Part shown: piece by piece, positions 46,314-57,100 of the stretch
Layout: each line of letters opens with the position of its first letter
Position numbering within the stretch: the first letter of the stretch is position 1
Assembly (NCBI GenBank): GCA_018340375.1
Contig: JAFFJZ010000133.1
Location: 1-64,000, forward strand
Source: Gonatopus flavifemur
Lineage: Eukaryota > Arthropoda > Insecta > Hymenoptera > Dryinidae
DNA length: 64,000 nt
Direction of reading: 5' to 3'
Position numbers and translations under genes: made by a program
Notes under the pieces: generated by a model
Told to the model about the DNA's origin: nothing
Seen by the model: only the letters and a program-made list of their open reading frames with translations
The model's database searches: none

Positions 46314-49300
46314 CCCTGGTCAAAAAAACTAAACAAACCTAAACAAAAAATTTTTTTTATGACTACTTCCGACGTACTAGGTGTTTTTGTCTCGGAAATT
46401 TCATAACTAAAACTAAATCTTTGATTTAGGAGTTACTTCCGGATAAAGGCAATCAACGGCTTTCCGATTGTTTCAGTATTTCATTGATCAATTCACTTAG
46501 GTGCATTTCAAGTTTTGATGAAACAAATTTTTTCCGCTCACTTCCGCAATTGAAGAACTGGATTTTTTAGGTTTCGGTCCGCATTTGAAAAAATAATTTA
46601 TTTGAAATTCAACATCGGATTTACCAATAACTGGAGTAAAAATAAAAATGAAAATTAATTCAAACACTCGATACATTTTGTGAATTTGTGGACACACAAA
46701 TTGTTGCATTCCACTTGGAAATGAGGATAAATTCATTCCTACCTAAAGGGGATTTGAACTCTTACCGAACCTATCTACCTATAAGACCTACCTACTTAAC
46801 CTCTAAGCTATCCTAACACGCTGCTCCAAGGGCAAATATTGTCTCAGATATTGTACAGCTGATCGGAAGTTTGATCACGCATGCGTGATTCTGTTTCGGT
46901 TCATTTCCGTGTAGATGCAAGAAAACTGTTTCCATGCATTTCCGATTTATTTCCGCACGAATATACTCGGGAGTAGTTACGTTTATGGACCGCGTAAATG
47001 ACCTCCAATTACTTAGGTACATCTTAGGTACCAATTTGTTTAGGTTTACTTATGAAAAATCGGAAATGGAATTATGAGAAATGTTTACGCGGTGTCATAT
47101 GACCTGATCAACTTCCGCGGACTTCCGTTCAGACCTAAAAACACAGTTTCCATGTATTTCCGATCTATTTCCGCACAAATATACTTGGAGGTACTTACGT
47201 TTACTGACCGCGTGGATGATTTCTTATTACTTAGATACATCTTAGGTTCCAATCTGTTTAGGTGTACTTATGAAAAATCGGAAATGAAATTTTGAAAAGT
47301 GTTTACGCATACTGTGAATTAATTCACTTCCGCGACTTTACGCTGAGACCTAAATAGAATACTTCGGTTTACTGACGCTTTGTTTCCGGCTCGATGAACT
47401 TGGAAGAAGTTATGAATAATATGCACATACTGTTTTTCTATTACTTGGGAGTATTTGAGGTTCTAATCTACTTCCGTTCACTTATGAAAAATCAGAAATG
47501 AAATTTTGAAAAGTGTTTACGTATACTGTGAATGAATTCACTTCCGCGACTTTACGCTGAGACCTAAAGAGAATACTTCGGTTTATTTATGCTTTGTTTC
47601 CGCACTGATGAACTTGGGAGCAGTTATGAATAAAATGCATACAATGTCTTCCTATCACTTGGGAACATTTTAGGTTCCCATCTGCTTTCGTTCACTTATG
47701 AAAAATCGGAAATGAAATTTCGACAAATGTGTACGCATACTGTGAACTAATTCACTTCCGCGACTTTACGCTGAGACCTAAAGAGGATACTTCGGTTTAT
47801 TTATGCTTTGTTTCCGCACCGATGAACTTGGGAGGAGTTATGAATAATGTGCATATAATGTCTTCCTATTACTTGGGAACATTTTAGGTTCCCATCTGTT
47901 TCCGTTCACTTGTGAAAAATCGGAAATGAAATTTTGAATAGTGTTTACGCGGTGTTTTGAATAGTGTTTAGCGAGCGGGAGAAATTTGTTTCATCAAAAC
48001 TTGAAATGCACCTAAGTGACTTGATCAATGAAATACTGAAACAATCGGAAAACCGTTGATTGCCTTCATCCGGAAGTAACTCCTCAATCAAAGGTTTAGT
48101 TTTAGTTATGAAATTTCCGAGATAAAAACACCTAGTAAGTCGGAAGTAGCCGTAAAAAATTTTTTTTGTTTAGGTTTGTTTAGTCTTTTGACCAGGAATC
48201 AGGTCACATGACACCGTTAACATTTGTCAAAATTTTCTTTCCGATTTTTCATAAGTACACCTGAACAGATTGGAACCTAAGATACAACTAAGTAATTAGA
48301 AGCCGCGGTCAGTAAACTTAACTACGCCCAAATATATCCGTGCGAAAATAAATCGGAAATGAACGGAACCCTAGTTTAGTGCAAGTCATACGTAAGTAAA
48401 CCGAAACTCTCTACGTGTGGATTGCGGAAATCGGCGGAATCAATTATCATGTGGAAGAAAATCCCAAGTAGAAACTCCCTACATGTGTAAAATCCTCGTT
48501 CGGAAGTACTCGGAAGAGATCCTAAGTGATTTGAAAACATCTACTTCAAAAATATTTAGCCCTGGTCAAAAAAACTAAACAAAAAATTTTGTTACGACTA
48601 CTTCCGACTTACCAGGAGTTTTTGTCTCGGAAATTTCATAACTGAAACTAAACCTTCGATTCAGGAGTTACTTCTGGATAAAGGCAATCAACGGTTTTCC
48701 GATTGTTTCAGTATTTCATTGATCAATTCACTTAGGTGCATTTCAAGTTTTGATGAAACAAATTTCTCCCGCTCGCTAAACACTATTCAAAACACCGCGT
48801 AAACACTATTCAAAATTTCATTTCCGATTTTTCACAAGTGAACGGAAGCAGATGGGAACCTAAAATGTTCCCGAGTAATAGGAAGACATTATATGCATTT
48901 TATTCATAACTCCTCCCAAGTTCATCGGTGCGGAAACAAAGCATAAATAAACCGAAGTATTCTCTTCAGGTCTCAGCGTAAAGTCGCGGAAGTGAATTAA
49001 TTTACAGTATACGTAAACACTTTTCAAAACTTCATTTCCGATTTTTCATAAGTGAACGAAAGCAGATGGGAACCTAAAATGTTCCCAAGTGATAGGAAGA
49101 CATTATGTGCACAGCATTCATAACCGTTCCTAAACTTATTGGTTCGCAAATAGAGTGGAAGTGTACGGAAACAGTTTTTTTACTTCCACACGGAAATAAA
49201 CGGAATCACAGTATAGTCCAAATAATACCTAAGTAAACCTAAACTGCCTACGTGTGTAGTGCGGAAGCCGGCGGAATCAACTGTGAGTCGGAAAAGAATC

Positions 49301-49425
49301 CTAAGTGATTGGAAACTCTCTACTTGTGTCAAATCTCGGTTCCTAAGTAGTCTAAACAGATCCTAAATAATTTGAAAACATTTACTTCAAAAATACTTAG
49401 GTTTCTTTAGATTTTTTAACCAGGG
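46314..49425. mobile_element. CCCTGG element(s) built of CGGAAGT words
   Basis: The outer ends CCCTGGTCAAAAAAACTAAAC (46314) and AACCAGGG (ending 49425) are flanked by AT/AT. Inside, a right end at about 48192-48197 and a left end at 48560 face outward, so two units lie in tandem or one is nested. The whole interior repeats CTTCCG, CGGAAAT, ATTTCCGATTTTTC and ACCTAAGTA in both orientations, with near-identical inverted blocks (for example 47690-47980 against 48780-49090). Confidence 0.65.
46745..46860 (-). repeat. tRNA-derived SINE-like sequence
   Basis: Read on the minus strand it has an A-box-like TAGCTTAGAGGTTAAG (about 46795-46811) and a B-box-like GAGTTCAAATCC (about 46750-46761) with tRNA-like spacing. 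It does not fold into a full tRNA. It lies within the word-built element and is related to 39341-39480. Confidence 0.45.
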
Positions 49426-49673
49426 ATATGTGCCTACAGCACTGCAGTGAAGGTCAGTTATCGCGTCATTATAATTGTTTTTCGCCATCCAGTGACGTAA
49501 TACAACTGAAAAATAATTGCCAATTAAGGTCGATCAAATACATATCAAAGATTTCGAATATACTAAAAATGTACTCTGTACATTGGAGGAAGTCTCACAA
49601 ATGTTCTATGAATATCCAACATATGTACATCGTATGATCTAAGCACATTTTACGAAAGTTTTTATATCGTATA
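49426..49673. other. No recognisable feature
   Basis: Spacer between the word-built element and the next palindrome. Confidence 0.4.
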
Positions 49674-49995
49674 CGGGTGTATTATAATTCGTGGACCAGA
49701 TTTTGTGGGTGTATTCTTCAGCAAAAATAAACAATTCTTTTCTGTAATATTTTCCGATTTGAATCTAAGTTTCACAGCTGACTTCAACGAATCAAGTAGA
49801 AGCCACATGAATATACTCATTGATCATTAGAGTAGCCAATCTACTTGCCCCCTGAATGGTCAACTTATTCCCCTCGTCAGTCGGAACCTAAGCTGCAGAT
49901 CAAAAAATGGTAAACGAAAAAATTGTTTGTTCTTTTTTCATCTAAAGAATACACCTATAAAATGCGGTCCATGAATGATAATTTGTCCCTCATAC
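49674..49995. repeat. Diverged hairpin
   Basis: GTGGACCAGATTTTGTGGGTG at the left is mirrored around 49930-49985 (CACCTATAAAATGCGGTCCA). The arms are about 75 bp. Confidence 0.5.
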
Positions 49996-50364
49996 GTTCG
50001 AACGTTTGGTGTTGCCCGGGATCAGCCCCCTCTGACTCATGCATTTTTCCCTAGAAATCCGGTTCACATATTGAAGTTGAAGTCCCCAAGAAATCCAGAT
50101 GGCGATTACATCGACTTGGCCGAATCATTACCACAAAATATCAACGTTGAAAAGTGTGGTTTCGTGAAGATTGAAAGTTTACAGATGTAATGATATCATC
50201 TGTTATTATTTGTCATTTTATTTTAAATCTTCGCAATGAATGATTTGTTTCCATGAAATTGATAGGCCAATTGGCACGCGGAGCCCTCTACAAATTTCGC
50301 TTCACTTTGTGAACAAGAGTTCTAGACAGTGAGAGAGGGCTGCCCGGGATGATTATTCTGGTGG
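49996..50364. other. Unassigned
   Basis: A 71-codon plus-strand frame (49975-50190) contains PLTHAFFPRNPVHILKLK and no motif I know. It may be chance. Confidence 0.3.
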
Positions 50365-50797
50365 AAAAAATTTATCTAAAAAGTTTCTGCAAAACTACAT
50401 TTCACTAAAAAATTCTGACCAAATCTCAAAAACTGATAATTTCTCAAGAATTCTCAAAAACTGTTGCTTATTGGGGACGTTCTTCTACTGAAAAGTTTTC
50501 TTAATATTTATAAATACCTCTGAAGAACTAACTTTTTCTGAAAAACATTGAAACTATTTGAGAGACTGTAAAAATCTCTGCAACTATCTGAAGCTGGCGT
50601 CCCATGGAACGGAAAAGCCCAACGCGGAACGACTACGATTGGTTGATTCCTAGTTTTATTCGAAAATACCTAGGAATCAACCAATCTTGGTCGTTCCGCT
50701 TTGCGCTTTTCCGCTCCATGGGACGCCAGCCTGAAATACTGTTCATCCAAAATCTCTGAAAATATCAATGATTTTCAGTGAAATTTTTCTTTCAGGG
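50365..50797. mobile_element. Word-built element interrupted by a 138-bp hairpin
   Basis: The outer parts repeat AAAAACTGATAATTTCTC and TTTTCAGTGAAATTTTTC words, with ends near GGTGGAAAAAATTTAT and TTTTTCTTTCAGGG. The inner hairpin 50593-50730 has ends GCTGGCGTCCCATGGAACGG and its inverse, and is flanked by direct repeats CTGAA (50588-50592, 50731-50735). Confidence 0.7.
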
Positions 50798-50889
50798 TGA
50801 AAAGAGGAATGATGCTAGATCAATTTTGTGCACCGAAAAACATTCAGAATTGGAATTGATAAGTATTGATTGAGATAATAGGATTTAAA

Positions 50890-51120
50890 TTATTTACGTT
50901 TTATGGCCGCCATTTGTAGGGGCGGTAATGCAGGTCGTGGTTCTTCACCTCTTTGTTTCGCTTTCGAAGATAATTTTGCAGAAACACTGTGCGTTAACAG
51001 CGTGCGGTAGGTGTAAACCGCGACTGCCATGGATTTAACGAAAAGTTGAGGACTTTTACTGGTATTATAAATGTGCTCATACGCCCCCCTATCAACCCAC
51101 ACACCATTGCCAATGTGTAC
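50890..51120 (-). CDS. BEN-like gene, exon 7 (BEN region)
   Basis: Acceptor TTTTATACAG. It begins VHIGNGVWVDRGAYEHIY, which looks like the start of a BEN domain, followed by FVKSMAVAVYTYRTLLTHSV and a basic linker. It ends at TAA 50890-50892. A donor-like GTAAAT at 50897 could instead splice to a further C-terminal exon, since relatives I know of often extend beyond this point. I found no such exon in the window. Confidence 0.65.
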   Translation of the reverse strand, partial: VHIGNGVWVDRGAYEHIYNTSKSPQLFVKSMAVAVYTYRTLLTHSVSAKLSSKAKQRGEEPRPALPPLQMAAIKRK

Positions 51121-54100
51121 CTGTATAAAAACGCCAATTTATTCGAACTTTAACATCTTATGAAAATGTAAGAAAATTTGATTTCAAAATTATGAATCGC
51201 GTGAATATCCATATATACGAAAATCTGACCATAATACAGAATCGATATATGTGTACAGTGTATTTACACATAGAAAATTTCCGCTATAAGTAAATGACTT
51301 TTACTGATACTTTTGTTTGTTTTAGTTTCATCCTCCTAATTCAATTTGGTCTATACTAATTACACTAAAACCTTGCGATAAAGGTGCTACCCCTCTCTCT
51401 TCAATGCTGACAGAAACCGTTTGGATGAGAAAGAAAGAGAGCTGTATTATCGCGAGGTTCAAGTGTACTACCCTGGTGAAAAAGACCTCCTAAATCCTAT
51501 TAGAAAAAAATTAGGTAATAGGAATTAAGGTGTGCTTTTGTCATTTATCCCATTAGTTCCTATTACCTCTGTCAAAATCAAAAGTTTGAAATTTAATAGG
51601 AAAATATGTGGAAGCTCATTAAATCCCATCAGTTATTTCATCACTTAACCTGTTTTCATGAAATACGAATTTTGAGCATTAGGTAATTAATAATTTATCC
51701 CAAGAAATGCTAATGTCAATGATCAACGATTTCTATGGAAATAGGATGTGCATTCAATGATATAAAACATTATCAAAAAATAAAGGTCCGATGTTGCAGT
51801 TCAAAACTGCGATGAGAATTCATCATTTAAAACTGAGTGAATAATAGTCATTCAAACGCTTTTATAATTCCTGCATTCATTATTTTCATTTTGACTCATG
51901 AATTGTCAAAAGTGCCATCTCGAGAACTGTGGAAAAAGTTCTTGTTTGTGTTCATTCGTTCCCATGGGACTAACTTCATGAAAGATATAAACATTATGAA
52001 GGATTATAATTATTTTCAAGAATAACAGAAACGGATGAAAACAACCGACAACTTCTTCCATCGATCACAAGATGTCACTTTGTTACAACACATGCGTTAG
52101 AAAATAATGGTTTTCAGGATTATATAGGGGTCTAAGCAGCTACTCATTCATTGATTTTAAATGATAAAGGTTCTTATTGCAGTGTTGAACTGCAAAAGTG
52201 AACCTTTATCTCGTGGGGCAACACGAGATATTTGAAAATTGATTTCAAGTGGCCGCTGAATTGATTCAAACTATAACACTCTTGAAAACATATTAATGAA
52301 AACAAGTCAAGTGGTGTGAATATGTATCAAGATTTAAGTGCATTTCTTTTTAAATTTATTGATTAATCATTTTTATTCTCAAGATTGAATGATGAAGAAA
52401 ACAACAGGATTTAATGAACTTCCACATATTTTCCTATTGAATTTCAATTATTTTCGACTCTGAAAATGTTTATAGGAAATAAGGGGAAACTGACAAAAGT
52501 ACACCTTGATACCTATTACCTAATTTTTTTCTGATAGGATTTAAGGGGTTTTTTCACCAGGGTATCAGTAATATGATAAAAATCATAGGGGGATTTCATT
52601 ACAATATCTATTACAATTAAACAAATTACCTTATCCTCAAGAGGACGCCGATGTCCAATGGGAAAATTTTCACCCCTTCTTATTTTTTCCTCAACGTCCA
52701 TACATTCTGCAGCTTTCAGATTTTTGAACTCCACTACACAAATGAATGGTCAAGTTTAGGGAATGATTGAATATTTGACATGACAGTGATTATTTGATGC
52801 GATTAATAATGATTTATATAATTTTTTTGTAACACAGTAAATAAAATAATTGTCCCAGTAATGGACACCCCTGGCGAAAATGAAGTGTCCACAAATCCAC
52901 GAGGTGCTGCAGAAATCGTGGACGGATGTACACAGAGAGTCATTTCGTGCTTTTTGAGTGTGAAAATGCCGCTTTCTTGCGCGAATGCACATTTTATTTT
53001 TACCAGGGATATCAAGTAATAAGAATGTGTGAAAATTGGATAATGCTTGAATCTAATGAAAATACTAAAGTACATGACATAATGGTGAATCTTGAATGAG
53101 AAAGAACCATGAAATTCGTTTCCACAATCTACTTTGAATTAGGTTCAATAATAGAAAACATATAAAAAGAAATATGTCATGTATGTTGTACACATAAACA
53201 AGTCAAATACTCATCAATAAACTGTTCTGGAATAATGTTTCAATTCAAGGAGACTCCGGCATGAGGAGGTGGGTGAGGGGAAAAAGCAAATTTCGTGTGA
53301 ACTTTTTTTCAGATGGTACGTAATTAATACAAATTTGAAGTGAATAATGATGAATTATATACTTTAGATTGTGCATTGCCGCACACTTTGAACTTCCCAA
53401 TGACCCCAGTAGAACACATTAATCAGAAAAAGGTCATTTTGACAAGAAACCGTCAAGAATCAGTCACCGTCAAAATTTTTATCAAAAATTATTGACTTTT
53501 GACGTCAAACTTTTAGTCCAAAAAGTGCGTGAATTTCAGCGACAAATAACATTGCATACATCCATATGAAGGAATTAATAAATTTTATTACATATTTAGA
53601 AAAAAATGAATGTTCCATTAAATTAAGACTTCGTGACATAATTTTCATATTTTTATATTTCGAATATAACAATAATGATGTAATAATTATTATGTCCTAG
53701 GATAAAAATAAGGTCTAAATAAATCACGATTATTTGAAGTCACAATTCAGTGTTTGGAGGTGTACCATTTTCGATGACTTTGAAATGACGCCAAAATGAC
53801 GTTTTTTTGACTCACCTGTTCTACTAGGGCATTTCTGAAAGTTAAAAAATGAAATTGTGAAATTTCAACCTTCAAACTTCAACAAATTTCACAACTTTAT
53901 TTTTTAGTATTCAGAAATCATTGGGAAGTTCAAAGTGTGCGGCAATGCCCAATCTTGAGTATGAAATTCATTATTATTCACTTCAAATTTGTGTTAATTA
54001 CGTTCCTTCTGAAAAAAAGTTCGCGCAACATTTGATTATTCCCCTCGCTTTATACTCGAGTCCTTGAATTGAGACATCATTCCAGAACAGTTTATTGATG

Positions 54101-57100
54101 AACATGAGTCTTCTTGATGTGTACAACAAAGATGACATATTTCCTTTTATGTTTTCTGTTATTGAACCTAATTCGAAGTAGATTGTGGAAACGAATTTCA
54201 TGGTTCTTTCTCATTCAAGATTCGCCATTATACACGTACTTTAGTATTTCAATTGGATTTAAGGTCCATGGAGTCGAAGGAATGGGCGAAATTTTCCTAC
54301 GTACTTTCTGAATAAGTAAGCAATAAATACAAATTTTAAATATGCAGCGGTAAAGTGCACTGCTAGGATTAGACTTTGAATATAAATTCAAAGGCCAAAG
54401 TGATTCCTAATCATGAAAAAACAAGTTATAAAATTCATTGACATTTATAGGTTAATATGTTTATAATTTAATATTAATATGTTTGTATGATTTTGAGAAA
54501 TCATGCAGTTCCAATTTGATATTTAAAGCTCAATTTTCCCAATGTACTTTATCACTATATATTTAAAATTCGTATGTATTGCTTATTTGTTCAAAAAATA
54601 CGTAGCAAAATTTTGTCCATTTCTTCAACGGCTCCATGGCCCTAAAGCACTATCAAAATTTTACACATTTTTACCACTTGATGTGTCCATTACCGGGACA
54701 CTAATTCCATTTATTGTGTCACAAGAAGATTATATTGATGGAAGAGAAAATACTGTTGCATTCGAAGCAACATACATTTAGAAAAATTATAACAGATTTT
54801 ACAGAATGCCCTGCATAAAATCCGGCCCGTGGATTCTGATACATTCTATATTTTGTCCATAATTAAGGGGGGATCCTGCTTTAGGAGGCATCAAGAAAGC
54901 AATTTTTTTAAGAATTTTCTTTGGTACGAAAAAAGTTATGGAAGTTATCAAGTTATGAACTTTTGAGGGGATTCTCATGTATGTTTGAAGTTGATGCAAA
55001 AATTTTTTCCAATCAAAAAGAATGAGATGAAGCGCATTTTCTCCTCTTTACATTTTTGCACTCATTATAAACTGGTGGGAGTGATTGCAAAAAAACTAGA
55101 CGTCCAATTGAAGTCAACCAAAGCTTATCATCTTTAGTTTTGTATCCCCTTCTATTTGAGCCTAAAAGATTTGTGAGAAATTATTTCTAAACAATTTTCA
55201 GAGCGAGTTTAAGTAATTATTTTTCCTCCAGAAAGAAGTATTTTTTTTCAAACCCCGGGTAACTTTAGAGTTTCACGATTTCTTCGGGGTTTTGTTGGTT
55301 CGCATAGAAGAATGAAGTGTGAAAATTAATTTTTCTTTGGTTTTTCAGTTTTAGATAAGAAATACGACCCGTATCTTCCCCACCGATAGAAGACTTCAAT
55401 TGCCAGGCGTTGTACTGATCTAAACATAACTGTCGAATATACTAGCATTTCACGTTGAAAAATTTTTTTCATTAACCTGAAAAATACATCAGCATACCCC
55501 AAAAAGTTCGTTTTATTTGAATATTTCCTTCGTACCTAAAAAAAATCCAAGAACAAAAAACACGGTTTAGGCCTTTTGAAGCAGGATCCCCCCTTAAGAA
55601 ATTGATCTTCTAAGATGAACATTGGGAATCATACATGTAACATCTTACGTTTCCATTCTGTGAATTCGTTGATCATTCGTTCTTGTATATTCATATTCAA
55701 TGTTCTCAATTTTTCATTTTCTACCTCATATTTTTCATATTTCTTTAGTTTTTCTTTCAGAGAATGATTTTCCTTTTTCAACCCAGTGTTTTCAGTTCGG
55801 AGTTTTCCCATTTCTTGATTTTTGTTTCTTATTTCAGCACGGAATGTTTCCTGTTAAAGATTTAATATTCACATTCAGTTTACGTATACAATAATATTTC
55901 ATATCAAAGAAGCTGAAGCCAGCACTTGAGGAATAACTTCCTGTTGATACATTGGAGAGCGATAAGATCTACATCAACAGAACCTAAGCATTGTATTTAA
56001 AATTGAAATATGAATTAATTCAGAACTATACTTGTTGTTTGCTACTTCCCGTTTACCAGCTTCAGCTTCATTTGATGAATTGATTTATGACTGTGGAATA
56101 CTAGTTCAATCTTGAGAAAAAGAATTTCATACAGCACAATTCTGGCATACTATATCAAAATTAATGCACTAACTAACCTGATCAGACTTCGAAAAATTTG
56201 AAGTGTGTTTTTCATCGGCCAGTTTTTGAATTTTTACATTGTTTTTTGCCTCATCAGATTGAGAACACGGTCTCTTTTTTACTGATTTTGTATTTGCAAT
56301 TTCTTCCTGAAAGATTGAAATGTACTTGAAAAAAAAGTATGTTTTTTAGATCCAACTTCTGCATAATTGTTAGAATGAATTTTTTCTATATGCATTTATT
56401 TTTACAAAATAATATGAAATTCCAGTCACCAATGTTGGATTCAACAGAGCATTTTGATCCATGTTTGTAAAAAAATTTTCCCTACTGATTTTCTATGCTT
56501 GTCAAAAAAAACTAAAATTTTCTTAAATCTGAAAAAATCAGTTGTGTAATCGTGATACAAAAAAATAGGAAAAATGTTTCTATGGGTCAATTGTTAATAC
56601 AAATTTATCGAACAAGTATAAGTTCCTGAAGAAACCCCGGATTTCCCGGAAACTGGACACCCTGTGTAACATTTTTTCCATAGGAATTTCTCTCATCGAA
56701 GGGGGTACGAGCGGGTGGGTGTTCTCCAATTTTTTCAAGCCAAACTACAAAAAACCCGTGCATTAATTGACAATATCTCTCTGTACAGCATTTCTTTAAA
56801 CGCTAAAGAAATCCTGTACAGAGAAATATTTTGAATTAATGCACGGGTTTTTTTGTAGTTTGGCTTGGAAAAATTGGAGAATGCCCAGCCGCTCGTATTA
56901 TCTTAAGGGGTCTCGATCACATTGATGGCTCCGATCTGTGTGTACAAATATACACAATATATGAAAATTTCAAGCAAGGAAAGATTTGTGCCAAACTTGT
57001 GTGCAAAATAACAATTGATATGAAATTTAAAAATTATTATATCATAGTGTTTACCTGGAATTGCGCTCTGAATACAAATTCAGCCATGAAATCACTCCTC

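Larger units (their letters stand above)
52800..54745. repeat. 2-kb palindrome in intron 5 with nested insertions
   Basis: Outer arm pieces (52800-52866 with 54680-54745, 53012-53403 with 53919-54258 and 54655-54680) pair once the nested insertions are removed. The left arm holds a CCCTGG element, the right arm a TTAA-type element, and the centre another hairpin. Confidence 0.75.

Noticed and set aside
46745..46860. A functional tRNA gene
   Set aside because: Only A- and B-box-like parts are present; no cloverleaf with acceptor stem could be drawn.
52803..53075. Coding similarity between minus-strand 52803-53075 and plus-strand 54542-54781
   Set aside because: The shared VSITGT peptide comes from the two arms of the same palindrome, and both frames run through inserted elements.
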